Assembly: GCA_021521415.1 (NCBI GenBank)
Contig: JAIQDT010003567.1
Location: forward strand, 186,001 to 250,000
From: Bidens hawaiensis
Lineage: Eukaryota; Streptophyta; Magnoliopsida; Asterales; Asteraceae
DNA length: 64,000 nt
Direction of reading: 5' to 3'
Shown: piece by piece, positions 23,082 to 33,450 of the stretch
Layout of the letters: each line of letters begins with the position of its first letter
Position numbering within the stretch: the first letter of the stretch is position 1
Translations under genes and position numbers: made by a program
Notes under the pieces: generated by a model
What the model was told of the DNA's origin: nothing
What the model saw: only the letters and a program-made list of their open reading frames with translations
Database searches by the model: none

Positions 23082-24027
23082 GTGTTAGAGAAAATAAGAT
23101 TAAGATCAATATGAATCATGAATGTTGTACCCGAGGTTTCCCCCGCATCCCTCTTAGCTTTCAACTCTTTTAGATAGGTTGGACAATTCCTCATCCAATG
23201 CCCTATCTCTCTACATCCAAAGCACGGATCCTTCGAGCTAACCTTTAGCTTCTTCGGTTTGGGTGGTTCCACTTTAGCCTTTCCCTTGAACTTGCCCTTG
23301 ACTTGTCCCTTACCTTTGGCAACCTTTGCCTTGGGTTCCGGGTGATGCCTTTTCTTATTGCCTCCCTCATTGATCGTGAGAACGGGTAAAACCTTTTTAC
23401 CCATTCCCGTCTCGGCCGTTTTGAGCATTGCATGAAGCTCACCAATGCTCTTGTCCCACCCATTCATGTTATAATTCATAACAAATGTCTCAAACCTTTT
23501 AGTTAGGCCATTTAGGATCAAATCCGCGGCTAACTCGTTTGAGACGCGACAATTAAGGCGCTCGAGACGATCAATGTGGCTTTTCGTCTTAAGTACATAA
23601 GACGAGACCGATTGGGTTTCTTCCATACGACATGCTGAAGCGCTCGAACCGTTTCGAAGCATTCTACCCTAGCTTATATAAGGAACATTTCCTTAAGTTG
23701 GGTGATCATGTCGTATGCCCCATAAAGTTCAAAATCCTTTTGAATCTCGTGAATCATAGTTCCCAACATGAGGCAAGAAACTTGCATCGAATCCTCATTA
23801 TGCTTAACCCAATTGTTATGGTCTTTGGCATCGTCAATGCTAGGTTCATCGGGAATTGGATCTTCTAATACGTAGTATTTCTTTTCTTGCTTGAGAACGA
23901 TTCTCAAGTTTCGATACCAATCCATAAAGTTGGTATAGTTTTGACGTTCCTTATCGAGAATAGATCTTAGTGATAGGTTATTAACGGGTGGAATAATGAC
24001 GTTAGGTGGATTGTTGATTACAGCCAT
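23082..24027 (-). pseudogene. CopiaA gag and protease active site
   Basis: The gag starts at 24027 (MAVINNPPNVIIPPVNNLSL) with the typical NFMDWYRNLRIVLKQEKKYY segment and stops at 23674. A second frame (23662-22940) carries the rest of Gag: RLNCRVSNELAADLILNGL, a basic linker rich in Lys-Gly, one CCHC zinc knuckle (CFGCREIGHWMRNC) and the protease active site WVLDTGCGTHIC. A frameshift near 23670 separates the two. Gag forms the particle; the protease would mature it. Confidence 0.9.
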
Positions 24028-25518
24028 CTACAAATATAACAAAGCTCAATTTTAGTATTTTCGATATCAATTAATTTTAATCGTTAATACCCTTTATGTC
24101 TCCAAGACAATTAATGATTAAAATCTAGAACCCAATGTTACATTCAAATAGTAATTAGGTGACCTTTATCCCACTATTTAAATTAACAAGGTAGTCAACT
24201 TTTGACGATTGCAACCCTTTGCAACTTCTAGTTTTATGGGATCGGTTAAGCATCTCATGCTTAGTTGGCATGTTTAATCCCATCAACACCATTGTACGCC
24301 ATGCTTCGGTGACGCTGTTCACATGGTTTCCAATTTAAGTCGTCCTACTTACACACACGTGTGAGTTTAAACATACAAGTGGTTAGGTGACCATTATCCC
24401 ACAAATATGGCAAACCCACCTCAACTCACAAGTTTCCTCTAATGCGGTTAGGTGACCTTTATCCACACCGAATTCCCAAGTGATTCGAGTGTCGTATAAA
24501 AGGATGGTGTTCAACTTATTTTTTAAAAGGGATTTTTAGTTTTCTAAATTCTAGATTGGAAAACTTTTTATGTACCTTTCATTTGCATGCATTCAAATGT
24601 ATGGTACTTATTTGAAAAACCCATTTTCAAAGTTCCTATTAATAAAGCCCATTTTATTATGAAATCATTAGCCTTTAATAAAACCATTTTTTATTACCTA
24701 ACGATTTCTAAGGAACCAATTTTATGCTTAGTTGTTGATTTTAAGTAGTTAACAATCCAAATTGTAACAACATACAAACAAAAGTAAATCAACCATGCAA
24801 GAATAAAATACACACAACCACAAGTTCATAACCATAGCCTCCTAATGTTAACCACACTTGTTGACCGAAGACAAGTGTGTCAAAAGGTCTCTCCTAAGGG
24901 ACTCAAAAGGAGATGTGCTTGTGTCAGTGAACTCCCACTTGATCTCGCATCCAAATGCTCCAAGTGTTCACCCCCGTGTTGTGGTCTCCTTCATTTTATT
25001 TGGGCCTCCTTCCTTGCATCTTCTTTTACAAAATATATCCTAATACGTTTTTCTAGTAAAAGAAATGCATCTAATCTACTTATTATTACAAACCAATTGA
25101 AATGAATAAATAGATTACAAACCCAAATAAATATTACAACCATATCGAATGAACAAACAACATTGAATGAACAAACAATCAACACAAACATTCAACCAAA
25201 CACAAGGCCATATGTTGGTTATGAACATCTATTTCATATCCAAATATGCAATAATACAAGACCCAAAATGGTTCCCCTTTGACCCTTGAAACTTTCGGCC
25301 AAAACAAACAAAAACCGAAAGTTCCGAGTTTTGTCCAAACAACACAATCAATCATCCAAATGACTTAGTTTTTCAAGATTACCACATGCATGTAAAGTAT
25401 AACCTTGAAAAACCATGGGGTAACCAAAACCCCCAAAATTTTCGGCCATATGGTAAAAAACCCCACCATAAAGCCGAAAATTTTTGGGTCTAATGAAGCA
25501 TGCATCCGTATAAGCGCC
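24028..25518 (-). other. CopiaA 5' leader
   Basis: About 1.5 kb of noncoding leader between PBS and gag ATG, long for a copia element. The open frames here have no family features. A phrase of the type GTTAGGTGACCTTTATCCCAC recurs near 24158, 24385 and 24438. No other structure recognised. Confidence 0.65.
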
Positions 25519-25530
25519 TCTTGATGCCAT
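25519..25530 (-). promoter_or_regulatory. CopiaA primer-binding site
   Basis: On the minus strand ATGGCATCAAGAGG follows the LTR end CCCAACA. It is close to the initiator-tRNA-Met type site (TGGTATCAGAGC) common in copia elements, with differences. It fixes the LTR boundary at 25531. Confidence 0.7.
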
Positions 25531-26510
25531 TGTTGGGTTTTAACAAGATTATCAAAGTGATAAAATCCCAATTTTACCAAAAACGCAGCGGATATAAGTT
25601 TTACATCTTGATAATTTGAGATGTATAAAACCAATTTTACACATGCAAAACCCAAGCCCGGATCCAAATACGAAATACATACTATCAAACACATGCATGT
25701 CACTATAAGTCCATGCATGTTAAAGCTACCTTTCAAATCCAAGAAAGAGGAAGGAGATGATGATGAAGATAGCAAGAATTTGAATATGAAGCTCCTCAAG
25801 CTAGCATACCCCAAGCTTTCCAACAAACACTACTTCTAGCTATGATTTGGTAACACTTGTGGACTCCTTCTTGTCTTTGTTCTTGGCCGTCCAAGAGAAA
25901 AGAGAGGGAGAAAATGTGCAGAGGATTTATCCTCTAGACTTATTTTGTATCTTGTGTGTTGTGAAATGAAAGAGAGTGGAGATGTTTTATTCTAAATGCA
26001 CCAACCTTTGGTCCAATAAGAATCCTTGCTTGTTGCCACTATCTCTAAATAATAATAAAAAAATAAAAGGAAAGAGGAAGAGGCGGGGGGGGGGGGGGGG
26101 GCTTCCTTTCTTTGTTTATATTATTTTCAATCTTTTAAATATAACATATATATGTTTATATTTTGTGTTATAAAAAAAGTTACATTGTGTTATAAAGATA
26201 ACACAACATGGGCAACATGTTAGGTAACATTATTCACATATTGTTACTTAAACATTTTATATAACAATATGGAATGCTCTTTCTCAAATCATAAATCATC
26301 CACATGATTTATTTATTTCACAAGTACATATTATTTAGAAACCCCTTTCCAAATAACTCAAGTGTTAATATTTATTTGTTATGATCATATCATATATAAA
26401 CAAATATTATCGATGTTTGTCCAGCTTGTTATTGGGTATGACCCGACTTGGATCATGACGTACTAGTCACATCAATAAAATTATGTGTCTTGGGCATAAC
26501 GGGTCCAACA
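25531..26510 (-). mobile_element. CopiaA 5' LTR, complete
   Basis: 980 bp with terminal TGTTGG...CCAACA. The part 25934-26510 matches the 3' LTR at 3453-4022. Outside it lies a TA-rich tract. A poly-G run of 17 occurs at 26085-26101. Confidence 0.9.
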
Positions 26511-27904
26511 TATATATATATATATAGAATTAGGTTCATTTCAGAAGTGTTTCTTAGTGCGAAAAGTGTGAGAAGTCATTACAACCAATCATAATTTTTC
26601 TTTTATATTTGATTTATTTTAATAGAAGAGGTATTTTAGTACTTAACTTTTTCCATAGATGGTAAGTAACAAATATCTTGGATAAGTTATATATATTTTT
26701 TTGTTTTTATTTAAGTATTTTTATAATATAATTAGTTTCAATTACTATAAAATATTCATGTTTATCAACACATATAACAAAGCAACAAACTACATTTTGT
26801 TTTTTAATTAATTTTTTAATCTATAATTAATTTCTTCATCATAATTTTTCCATACTTAAGAAAATCTTGGAAGATTTTTAACTTTATGCCAAATTCATAA
26901 AACCACCTACACAATATATTAATAATCTTATACACATTAAAATTTACGCATACAATTTTAAATAACACCTACACAGTACATATGTAAACCTATACACGCT
27001 AAAATTTACACATACACAATTCAAAATATCACCTACATAGGTGCATATATGAGCCTATACATGATTAAATTTACACCTGCACAACTCGAAATACCACATA
27101 AACAGTACATAAATGATCCTATATACGATAAAATCTATACACATACGCAATTCGAAATAACTCATACACAATACATATGAACCTACACAGCACATAAATG
27201 ATCTTACATACGATAAACTTTTACACATACACAATTCAAAATACCATCTATACAGAACATATGTGAACCTACACATTATAAAATTTACACATACACAATT
27301 TGAAATACCACATACACAGTATATATATGAACATACATAGTACAAACTAAACTCTTTTACTTTTTATATTAAACTATATGTAATAAATAACTAATCATTT
27401 TAATAACCTACACTTGTAAAATTTATGTAAAATTTATTTATTGCATTCCTTCACAAGAGAATTGGGTACCAAAAAAGTAGTATATACACAAATGACACAT
27501 ATCATATAAAAAGAAATGGCACCAACAATACACTCACTCATATAGGTATACTTACACATATGACATAACTTCTACACATAATTTTACCTACAGAAAACAA
27601 CATCATAATAAAAAAAATAACACAAATATAAATATTATATACTACGTAGACTAGGTGTTTTGAGTTTTTGATAATTATATAAAATTTATGTAAAAACTAG
27701 TTGATTTGAAAGACATTAAATACGGAAACTAAAAGGTTGCAAAATAATCTTATGGAATTAAAATGCATTAAATGAGGACCCCAATAAGTTACAATAATGT
27801 CATTTTGATTATAGACCATTGATCAACAAATTAATGGACAAGATTGACTTCTATATATAACTTGACTTCTCGCATGATCCATCCCCTATATATATATATA
27901 TATA
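26511..27904. mobile_element. AT-rich non-autonomous repeat bounded by (TA)n, unclassified
   Basis: A 1.4-kb stretch flanked on both sides by TA microsatellites (26511-26526 and about 27884-27906). Its left edge contains AGAATTAGGTTCATTTCAGAAG and its right edge GACTTCTCGCATGATCC. It has no coding capacity and carries a tandem repeat core. Plant Helitron-like elements often sit in TA repeats, but I see no decisive 5' TC or 3' hairpin-CTRR end, so I leave the class open. It replaces the first approximately 0.9 kb expected of the GypsyA 5' LTR. Confidence 0.5.
26903..27340. repeat. Minisatellite, about 65-bp unit, about seven degenerate copies
   Basis: Repeated phrase CCTACACAGTACATATGTG ... 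AAAATTTACACATACACAA ... TTCGAAATACCA with a period of about 64-66 bases (one longer unit near 27165-27247). Copies differ by substitutions and small indels. Confidence 0.8.
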
Positions 27905-27933
27905 TAACCATCTTTCAAATCTAAACTGAATGA

Positions 27934-28014
27934 AGCAAATGGTCCAATGGTTAACACGTTAGGATAACAAACAACAGACCCGGGTTCGAAACCCGGGTCA
28001 CGCATGCATTTTTT
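27934..28014 (+). repeat. tRNA-like module 1 with pol III A and B boxes, in the GypsyA LTR
   Basis: A-box-like TGGTCCAATGG (27940-27950), B box GGTTCGAAACC (27983-27993) within a perfect inverted repeat GACCCGGGTT/AACCCGGGTC, and a T run at 28009-28014. Spacing fits a tRNA gene or tRNA-derived SINE head. The 3' LTR copy keeps the B box (near 35922) but has lost the A box. Confidence 0.6.
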
Positions 28015-28104
28015 GGGTAACCTGTTTTGTTAATACTATTATTAATAAAATCCATTTGAAACAGTTTATATTTTAATATTGAGAACCAAACATAAAACGA
28101 ATAT

Positions 28105-28183
28105 GCAGTCTAGCTCAACTGGCTAACACATGATCTAACATCACCAAGACCCGAGTTCGAAACCCGGGTCTGACATATTTTTT
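28105..28183 (+). repeat. tRNA-like module 2 with pol III A and B boxes, in the GypsyA LTR
   Basis: A-box-like TAGCTCAACTGG (28111-28122), B-box-like AGTTCGAAACC (28154-28164) and T6 at 28178-28183. The 3' LTR copy at 36043-36100 has lost the A box and formed a hairpin instead. Confidence 0.6.
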
Positions 28184-29367
28184 GTTATTAATTTTTAACT
28201 CAGTTTATTAATAATAAATTAACCTTTTTAATCAATTAAAAATCAAAATAAATTTATAAAAACCTTTTTAAGTTAAATAAAAATTATGTAAATTAATTAT
28301 CAAAAATATATCTCACCATTTCACACTTAAAAACCAAGTTTCTCGTTTTCGTAGACCATAACTAAAAATCGTTAATAATCTTAAACGTAAACTATAATTT
28401 TCTAAAAACTGTTTCGTTAATGCAATAATTATGTTTTCGACATATAAACAAAAGTTCAAGTAATTTGTACGTTCGAACTTCATATTCTCGCTGTTGAACT
28501 ACTTATATCTTATTAATAAACAAGTTACCGCTAAACATAAATAATAACATAATAATCATATAATTAATCAACCATAAAATCCCGTTAGAATATTCGTTAA
28601 AAGTCATGTTTATTCTTATTTATAGTTAGTACGGATTGACCGCTTCGGTTTCCTTTGACGCCTTCGAGTTATTATTATTCCTTTTTACTTCAATTACTTA
28701 GGTGAGTTTTCACAACCCCCTTTTAATGTTTTCATACTTTGGGGTAGCATATGCAGTATTATCAAACTTCAAGAACTTCAATTTCCTTACAAACTACAAT
28801 TCAATCATGGACTTGTGTGCTTATTTTTTTAATTGTTATATACTTGGAATTCAAGAGGTTGCCTCATTAAGTATGATCATACGCTTCCCTTTGCACTCAG
28901 GTTCATTTGTACCGAGTGGATAAGGGACCTCATTATCCGAGTACATTGGTAGCCCCAACTGGAAAGGACCTTCGTTTGTTCTTTACACTCAGGTCTATTG
29001 CATCGAGTGTAAAGAACCCTTATGTGTTCATTTCCTAAGTTTTTATGGAATTGTATGGATTTTACGTAGTATTTAAACTGTGGAATCTCACCAGCTATAT
29101 TTATAGCTGACCGTATTTTATACATATGTTACAGGTACCGTGATTAGAGGATGAAGGACTAGAAGACATTTAGTTTTTAGCTTATTTAAATAAATAAGTT
29201 ATTATTATTGTCCAACTTTGATTTGAATGTACTTGTTATGTATTTCAAACTTGTGTTACATTATGCATTAATGAATTAATGTTATTATTGCCACTAAATA
29301 GTGTCACGTGTGTTTGAACAATCTGTACGTCACACTCGGGCATTTTCGCTTAAGCCGGGGTGTTACA

Positions 29368-29385
29368 GATTGGTATTAGAGCCGT
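29368..29385 (+). promoter_or_regulatory. GypsyA primer-binding site
   Basis: GATTGGTATTAGAGCCGTGG directly after the LTR end; TTGGTATTAGAGC is close to the tRNA-Met-type site. Confidence 0.8.
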
Positions 29386-30231
29386 GGCTATAAGATAGGA
29401 CATTAGATGTAGTGTTCTAGGTAGCTATTGCTTAATTGTTTAATTGTTTAGGTTGCATGATTAGAAAAATTATGTGGGCGTTTACTTGATTGTTCGGATG
29501 CACTTATTGCTATGGTACTACTTATTTCATTTACACCTCATGCACACAAAGCACATACAAGTCCAAGGCTTATGCCTAAAAGCCAAAGATTTTCAAAACT
29601 TTCAAATCAATTTTTACTATGGTGTCCGATAATTCCTCTACATAAAGATGATTCATCGTGGCGGGTATGTAGTAACTGGAAGGGGGACGTGCTTGTTTTC
29701 CGAACTCTTGACACCAAGGTTCATGAAACCTAAGGATAAGCAATGCGCATATATCCAATCAGACGCTGTACCCGGTTGCTTACCTGGAGAGTTCGGGAAG
29801 GTCATGAAACTTACTAGGCCAAAATGTACCACCCAAACGCCATACGACTCACCACTTTATGTTTTCAACCGTGATCATGTCCTCTTTGTGATAAGGATAT
29901 GGTTGCATCCCTTAGGATGTCACATAAGTCATGGTTGTTCAGGCAACGTGTGACTCTGACCCTCTATGTTTTACAATGTGTTTTAACCGAAAGTCAGTCA
30001 AGTCGTGGTGATACACGAATACCTAGCTTTTGGTTCGATTTATTTTCGAAATTTTGATTTTTGTGTTGGAAGATAAGATTCCATGGTGGTTCATGAAAAC
30101 TCTAAGTTCCTCACAACACTTATTATATTTACGGTATTCTTATTTTAACAAACTTTAACAAAGATTTCTTTTCTTTATATATATCATGTACTATTCCGAG
30201 TCTCACAATTTTCGTTACCCTTGTTCGCAGA
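29386..30231 (+). other. GypsyA leader
   Basis: About 850 bp between PBS and the gag ATG at 30232. It contains a reading frame (29648-29953) conserved in the leader of GypsyB, annotated separately. Confidence 0.75.
29648..29953 (+). CDS. Leader reading frame shared with GypsyB (unknown function)
   Basis: A 101-codon open frame in the leader, upstream of gag. A matching stretch occurs in the GypsyB leader (42125-42499, minus strand). Aligned parts share YVVTGRGTCLFSELLTPR against YVAAGRGTHLYTEPLTPR, then PGCLPGEFG against PGYLPGGGG, and LTRPK against PIRPK, all in the same frame and without frame-breaking gaps. The two start codons do not align, so the original start is uncertain. I do not recognise a domain. 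Conservation may simply reflect shared leader DNA such as a packaging signal. Confidence 0.4.
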   Translation: MIHRGGYVVTGRGTCLFSELLTPRFMKPKDKQCAYIQSDAVPGCLPGEFGKVMKLTRPKCTTQTPYDSPLYVFNRDHVLFVIRIWLHPLGCHISHGCSGNV

Positions 30232-31579
30232 ATGGCTTCCCATAACCTTAAGGCGTCGATCATTTGGAACTTCTAGCCGCAAGATAACTTCCCAGATCAC
30301 TAAGCACCTGACAGCGGTACCCCTCCCGATATCATGACCCAGATGCACCAGAATATCATGGCTAACATTAAACCCCCTCCTCCCCCGCCTTCCGCTCCCG
30401 TTGTGACCTTTAAAAACTTTACTGATGCCAAACCCACCACTTTTGACGGAACTCAAGGTGCCACTGCCCTACTTCAGTGGTACGAAAAGGTGGAGAGCGT
30501 GTTTTTCCAAATTGAGTGTCCTGATGACAAGTGAACCCGATTCACTACAGGTGTTCTCGAGAAAGGCGCTCTTACATGGTGGGTCAAGGAAAACTCGACC
30601 CGCAGTGCTGAAGCTGCCATAGCCTTGCCATGGAACGAATTGAAGGATCTCATGACCCGACAGTTTGTTCCTCCAAATGAGCTTATGAATTTGGAGGCTG
30701 AATTTTGGAACCTTAAGCACGAGGGTGGTGAGCACTCTGCTTACACCTCACGTTTCAACGAGCTAAGTATGTTGGTGCTGCATCTTGTCACCCCTGATTC
30801 GCGTGCCATCGAAAGTACATTAGGGGACTACCGAGACAAATCCAAGACAGTGTCTTCAGTAGTTCGCCCAAAGCACTCGGCGATGCTATTAATTTGGCTG
30901 CTACATTAACCGATAACCATGTCAAAGCCGGGACTTTAACATTAAAATCATCCAAGAAACCGATAGATAAACCTGCTACTAAAAAAACCAAGCCCAGACC
31001 ACCCAAACCCGCCTACTCTTCCACCCATCACCGCGAAAGAAAGCGCAAGAAGTACGCGCTAACTCAACAAGCCGCACCTCAAACCCAAACAATCCCTGCA
31101 CCACCTTTCAAGTAACCCTATAATGGACCCCATCCTTTTTGCAACACTTGCCTTCAACACCACTCCGCTAATACCGCTTGCCGTCAATGTAACCGTTGTA
31201 ACCGTTTCGAGCATTTTAGTACCACTTGTCGTGAAACCACCATAGCGGCTCCCCGCGGGCTGCTGAACCGAATCCCCGACCCGTACCATATGTCCAACCC
31301 GTTAGCCAAATGAGAGCTTGCTATAATTGTGGTGACACTGGCCACTTCCGCAACGCGTTTCCACGACTCGTAAACGTGAACTCGCTTCAGCTGGCCCCTG
31401 TCCCGAAATTTCAACTCCAAGCTTACCAAGCCTATCAAGCGATTCAGCCACAAGCTCCACCTTTGTTGGCTAATCAAGCTCAAGTTTAACCGTTCCCAGC
31501 AATTCAAGCACCCGCACCCCAAGAGGGTCAAGCCGCTCAAGCCATTCAAGCTCCCCAAGATACTAATGGGCGTGCCTTC
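30232..31579 (+). pseudogene. GypsyA gag (broken)
   Basis: Starts near ATG 30232. The gag core is visible across frames: VTFKNFTDAKPTTFDGTQGA and LLQWYEKVESVFF at 30400-30534, then WNELKDLMTRQFVPPNELMN, EFWNLKHEGG and SRFNELSMLVLHLV at 30625-30800. A basic linker follows at 30894-31115. Two zinc-knuckle-like regions come next; the second (ACYNCGDTGHFRNAF near 31320-31360) has Phe in place of the last Cys. Stops include a TGA at 30534. Gag would form the particle; this copy cannot. Confidence 0.88.
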
Positions 31580-32170
31580 ATGATGAATGCCCACCAAGCT
31601 CAACAAAACGGCGATGTGGTGAACGGTACGTTTCTTGTAGACAACCACTTTGCAACCATTTTATTTGATACCGGTGCCGATATGAGTTTCGTATCCTTAG
31701 AATTTGAATTGTTACTTGCTAAACCTCGGTCTAAACTTAAGAACTCGTACACTATTGAAGTAGAGAATGGTAAATCCGTGACAATCGATTCTGTTATTCA
31801 AAGTTGCAAGATGAATCTAAATGGCCACACGTTCTCAATCGAACTCATCCCGATGCAGTTGGGAAGTTTTGACATCATAGTAGGCACGAATTGGCTGTCC
31901 TCTCACCGTGCCAGAATCGTTTGCTTCGAGAAGATTATTCGTATTCTGATTGCCGATGGTCAAACTCTTCGTGCTATTGGTGAAAAGCCTTCTCCTTCGA
32001 GTCTTAACCTCATAACTTGCTTTCAAGCCCAAACATATTTGTGCAAGAAGTATGTAGAATTCGTGGCTCATGTTGTTGAAAAGAAGGAGCAAAAGATCGA
32101 AGACATTCAGGTTGTTCACGAGTATCCTAAAGTGTTTCCCGATGACGTTTCTGGTCTTCCTCCCGTTTGA
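31580..32170 (+). pseudogene. GypsyA aspartic protease and start of RT
   Basis: Open frame of 196 codons with the retropepsin active site FDTGADMSFVS near 31665-31700, followed by [18 protein letters not shown] and a linker ending in EYPKVFPDDVSGLPP, the usual start of the gypsy RT. It ends in a TGA at 32168-32170 where CGA is expected from the GypsyB copy (PPIRQVEF). Confidence 0.9.
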
Positions 32171-33450
32171 GAAGTTGAGTTCCGCATTGATCTTGTGCCT
32201 GGTGCAACTCCGATTGCGAAGGCTCCTTACCCTCTTGCACCCTCCGAGATGCAAGAATTGTCTACCCAACTCCAAGAACTTTCGGACAAAGGGTTCATTC
32301 GCCATTGGTCATCTCCTTGGGGTGCACCTGTGCTATTTGTCAAGAAGAAAGACGGCTTCTTTCGTATGTGTATCAACTACTGAGAGCTCAACAAGCTTAC
32401 GGTCCCTTTGCCTCACATTGACGATCTCTTTGATCAACTTCAAGGAGCTTCTTACTTCTCCAAGATTGATCTTCGTTCGGGTTATCATCAACTACGCGTG
32501 CATGAAGATGATATACCCAAGACTGCCTTCCAAACTCGATATGGACATTACGAGTTTAGGGTTATGTTCTTTGGGTTAACCAATGCACCTGCGGTATTCA
32601 TGGACCTCATGAACCGCGTGTGCAAGCCATAGTTAGATAAATTCGTGATTGTCTTTATTGATGATAATCTCATATATTCGAAGTCCAAAACCGAGCATAC
32701 AAAGTACCTTCATTACATCCTTGATCTATTAAGGAAGGAACAACTTTACGCGAAGTTCTCGAAGTGTGAATTCTGGTTGAACGAAATTCCATTCTTTAGG
32801 GCACATAGTAAACGAAAAGGGTATTTACGTTGACCCCGTCAAAATTGAAGCCATTAAGAATTGGAAGACTCCAACCTGTCCTACCAAAGTTCGTTCGTTT
32901 CTTGGTCTCGCGGGTTATTATCGTCGCTTCATCCTCAATTTTTCCAAGATCGCTTTGCCTCTATCCGCTTTGACTCACAAGGATAAGCCTTACGTGTGTA
33001 GACCAAAGCAAGAAAAAGCATTCCAAACTCTCAAATGTATGCTTTGCGATGCGCTGATCCTTGCTCTCCCCGAGGGCAACGAGGACTTTTTTTTCTGTTG
33101 CAATGCTTCTAACCAAGGCCTCGGTTGTGTCTTTATGCAACGAGGTAAAGTCATTGCCTACGCTTCACGAAAACTTAAAGTTCATGAAAGGAATTACACG
33201 ATGCATGATCTCGAGCTCGGTGCTGTTGTTTTTGAGTTGAAAATTTAGAGACATTACCTTTATGGCACAAAATATGTGGTATTCACCGACCATAAGAGTC
33301 TTCAACACATTTTTGACCAAAAGGATTTGAACATGCGGCAACGACGATGGGCCGAATTACTTAGCAATTACGACTGCGAAATCCGCTACCACCCTGGTAA
33401 AGCGAATGTTGTAGCCGATGCCCTTAGTCGAAAGACCCATGTGAAATCTA
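32171..33450 (+). pseudogene. GypsyA reverse transcriptase and RNase H (broken)
   Basis: RT blocks [35 protein letters not shown] and [19 protein letters not shown], then the catalytic FIDD box near 32655 ([12 protein letters not shown]), followed by the thumb with a frameshift near 32800. RNase H is at 32955-33400 ([17 protein letters not shown], where the usual CDAS has Asn, so a catalytic Asp is lost; [19 protein letters not shown]; linker [16 protein letters not shown]). In-frame stops are at 32170, 32381-32383 (TGA for CGA), 32630-32632 (TAG) and 33246-33248 (TAG for TGG). Confidence 0.92.

Larger units (their letters stand above)
3453..26510 (-). mobile_element. CopiaA: Ty1/copia element, split by nested AthilaA
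   Basis: Minus-strand Ty1/copia element. Reading down from 26510: 5' LTR (25531-26510), PBS, leader, gag, protease, integrase and RT to 21016. It then resumes at 5780 with the rest of RT, RNase H, PPT and a truncated 3' LTR (3453-4022). The two LTRs differ by roughly fifteen bases over about 570 bp by eye, mostly C/T changes, so they belong to one insertion. The 15.2 kb in between (5781-21015) is a younger gypsy element. The outer approximately 400 bp of the 3' LTR are missing at the junction with GypsyB, so no target duplication can be read. Confidence 0.9.
27905..29367 (+). mobile_element. GypsyA 5' LTR, 5' part missing
   Basis: Ends CCGGGGTGTTACA at 29367, followed by a PBS. Positions 27957-29367 match 35897-36767 plus 40532-41073. 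The first 0.9 kb present in the 3' LTR (34965-35850) has no counterpart here. It includes two tRNA-like modules (27934-28014 and 28105-28183). Confidence 0.87.

Noticed and set aside
24845..25105. 86-codon plus-strand frame in the CopiaA leader
   Set aside because: Opposite strand to the element, no family features, within LTR-leader noncoding sequence.
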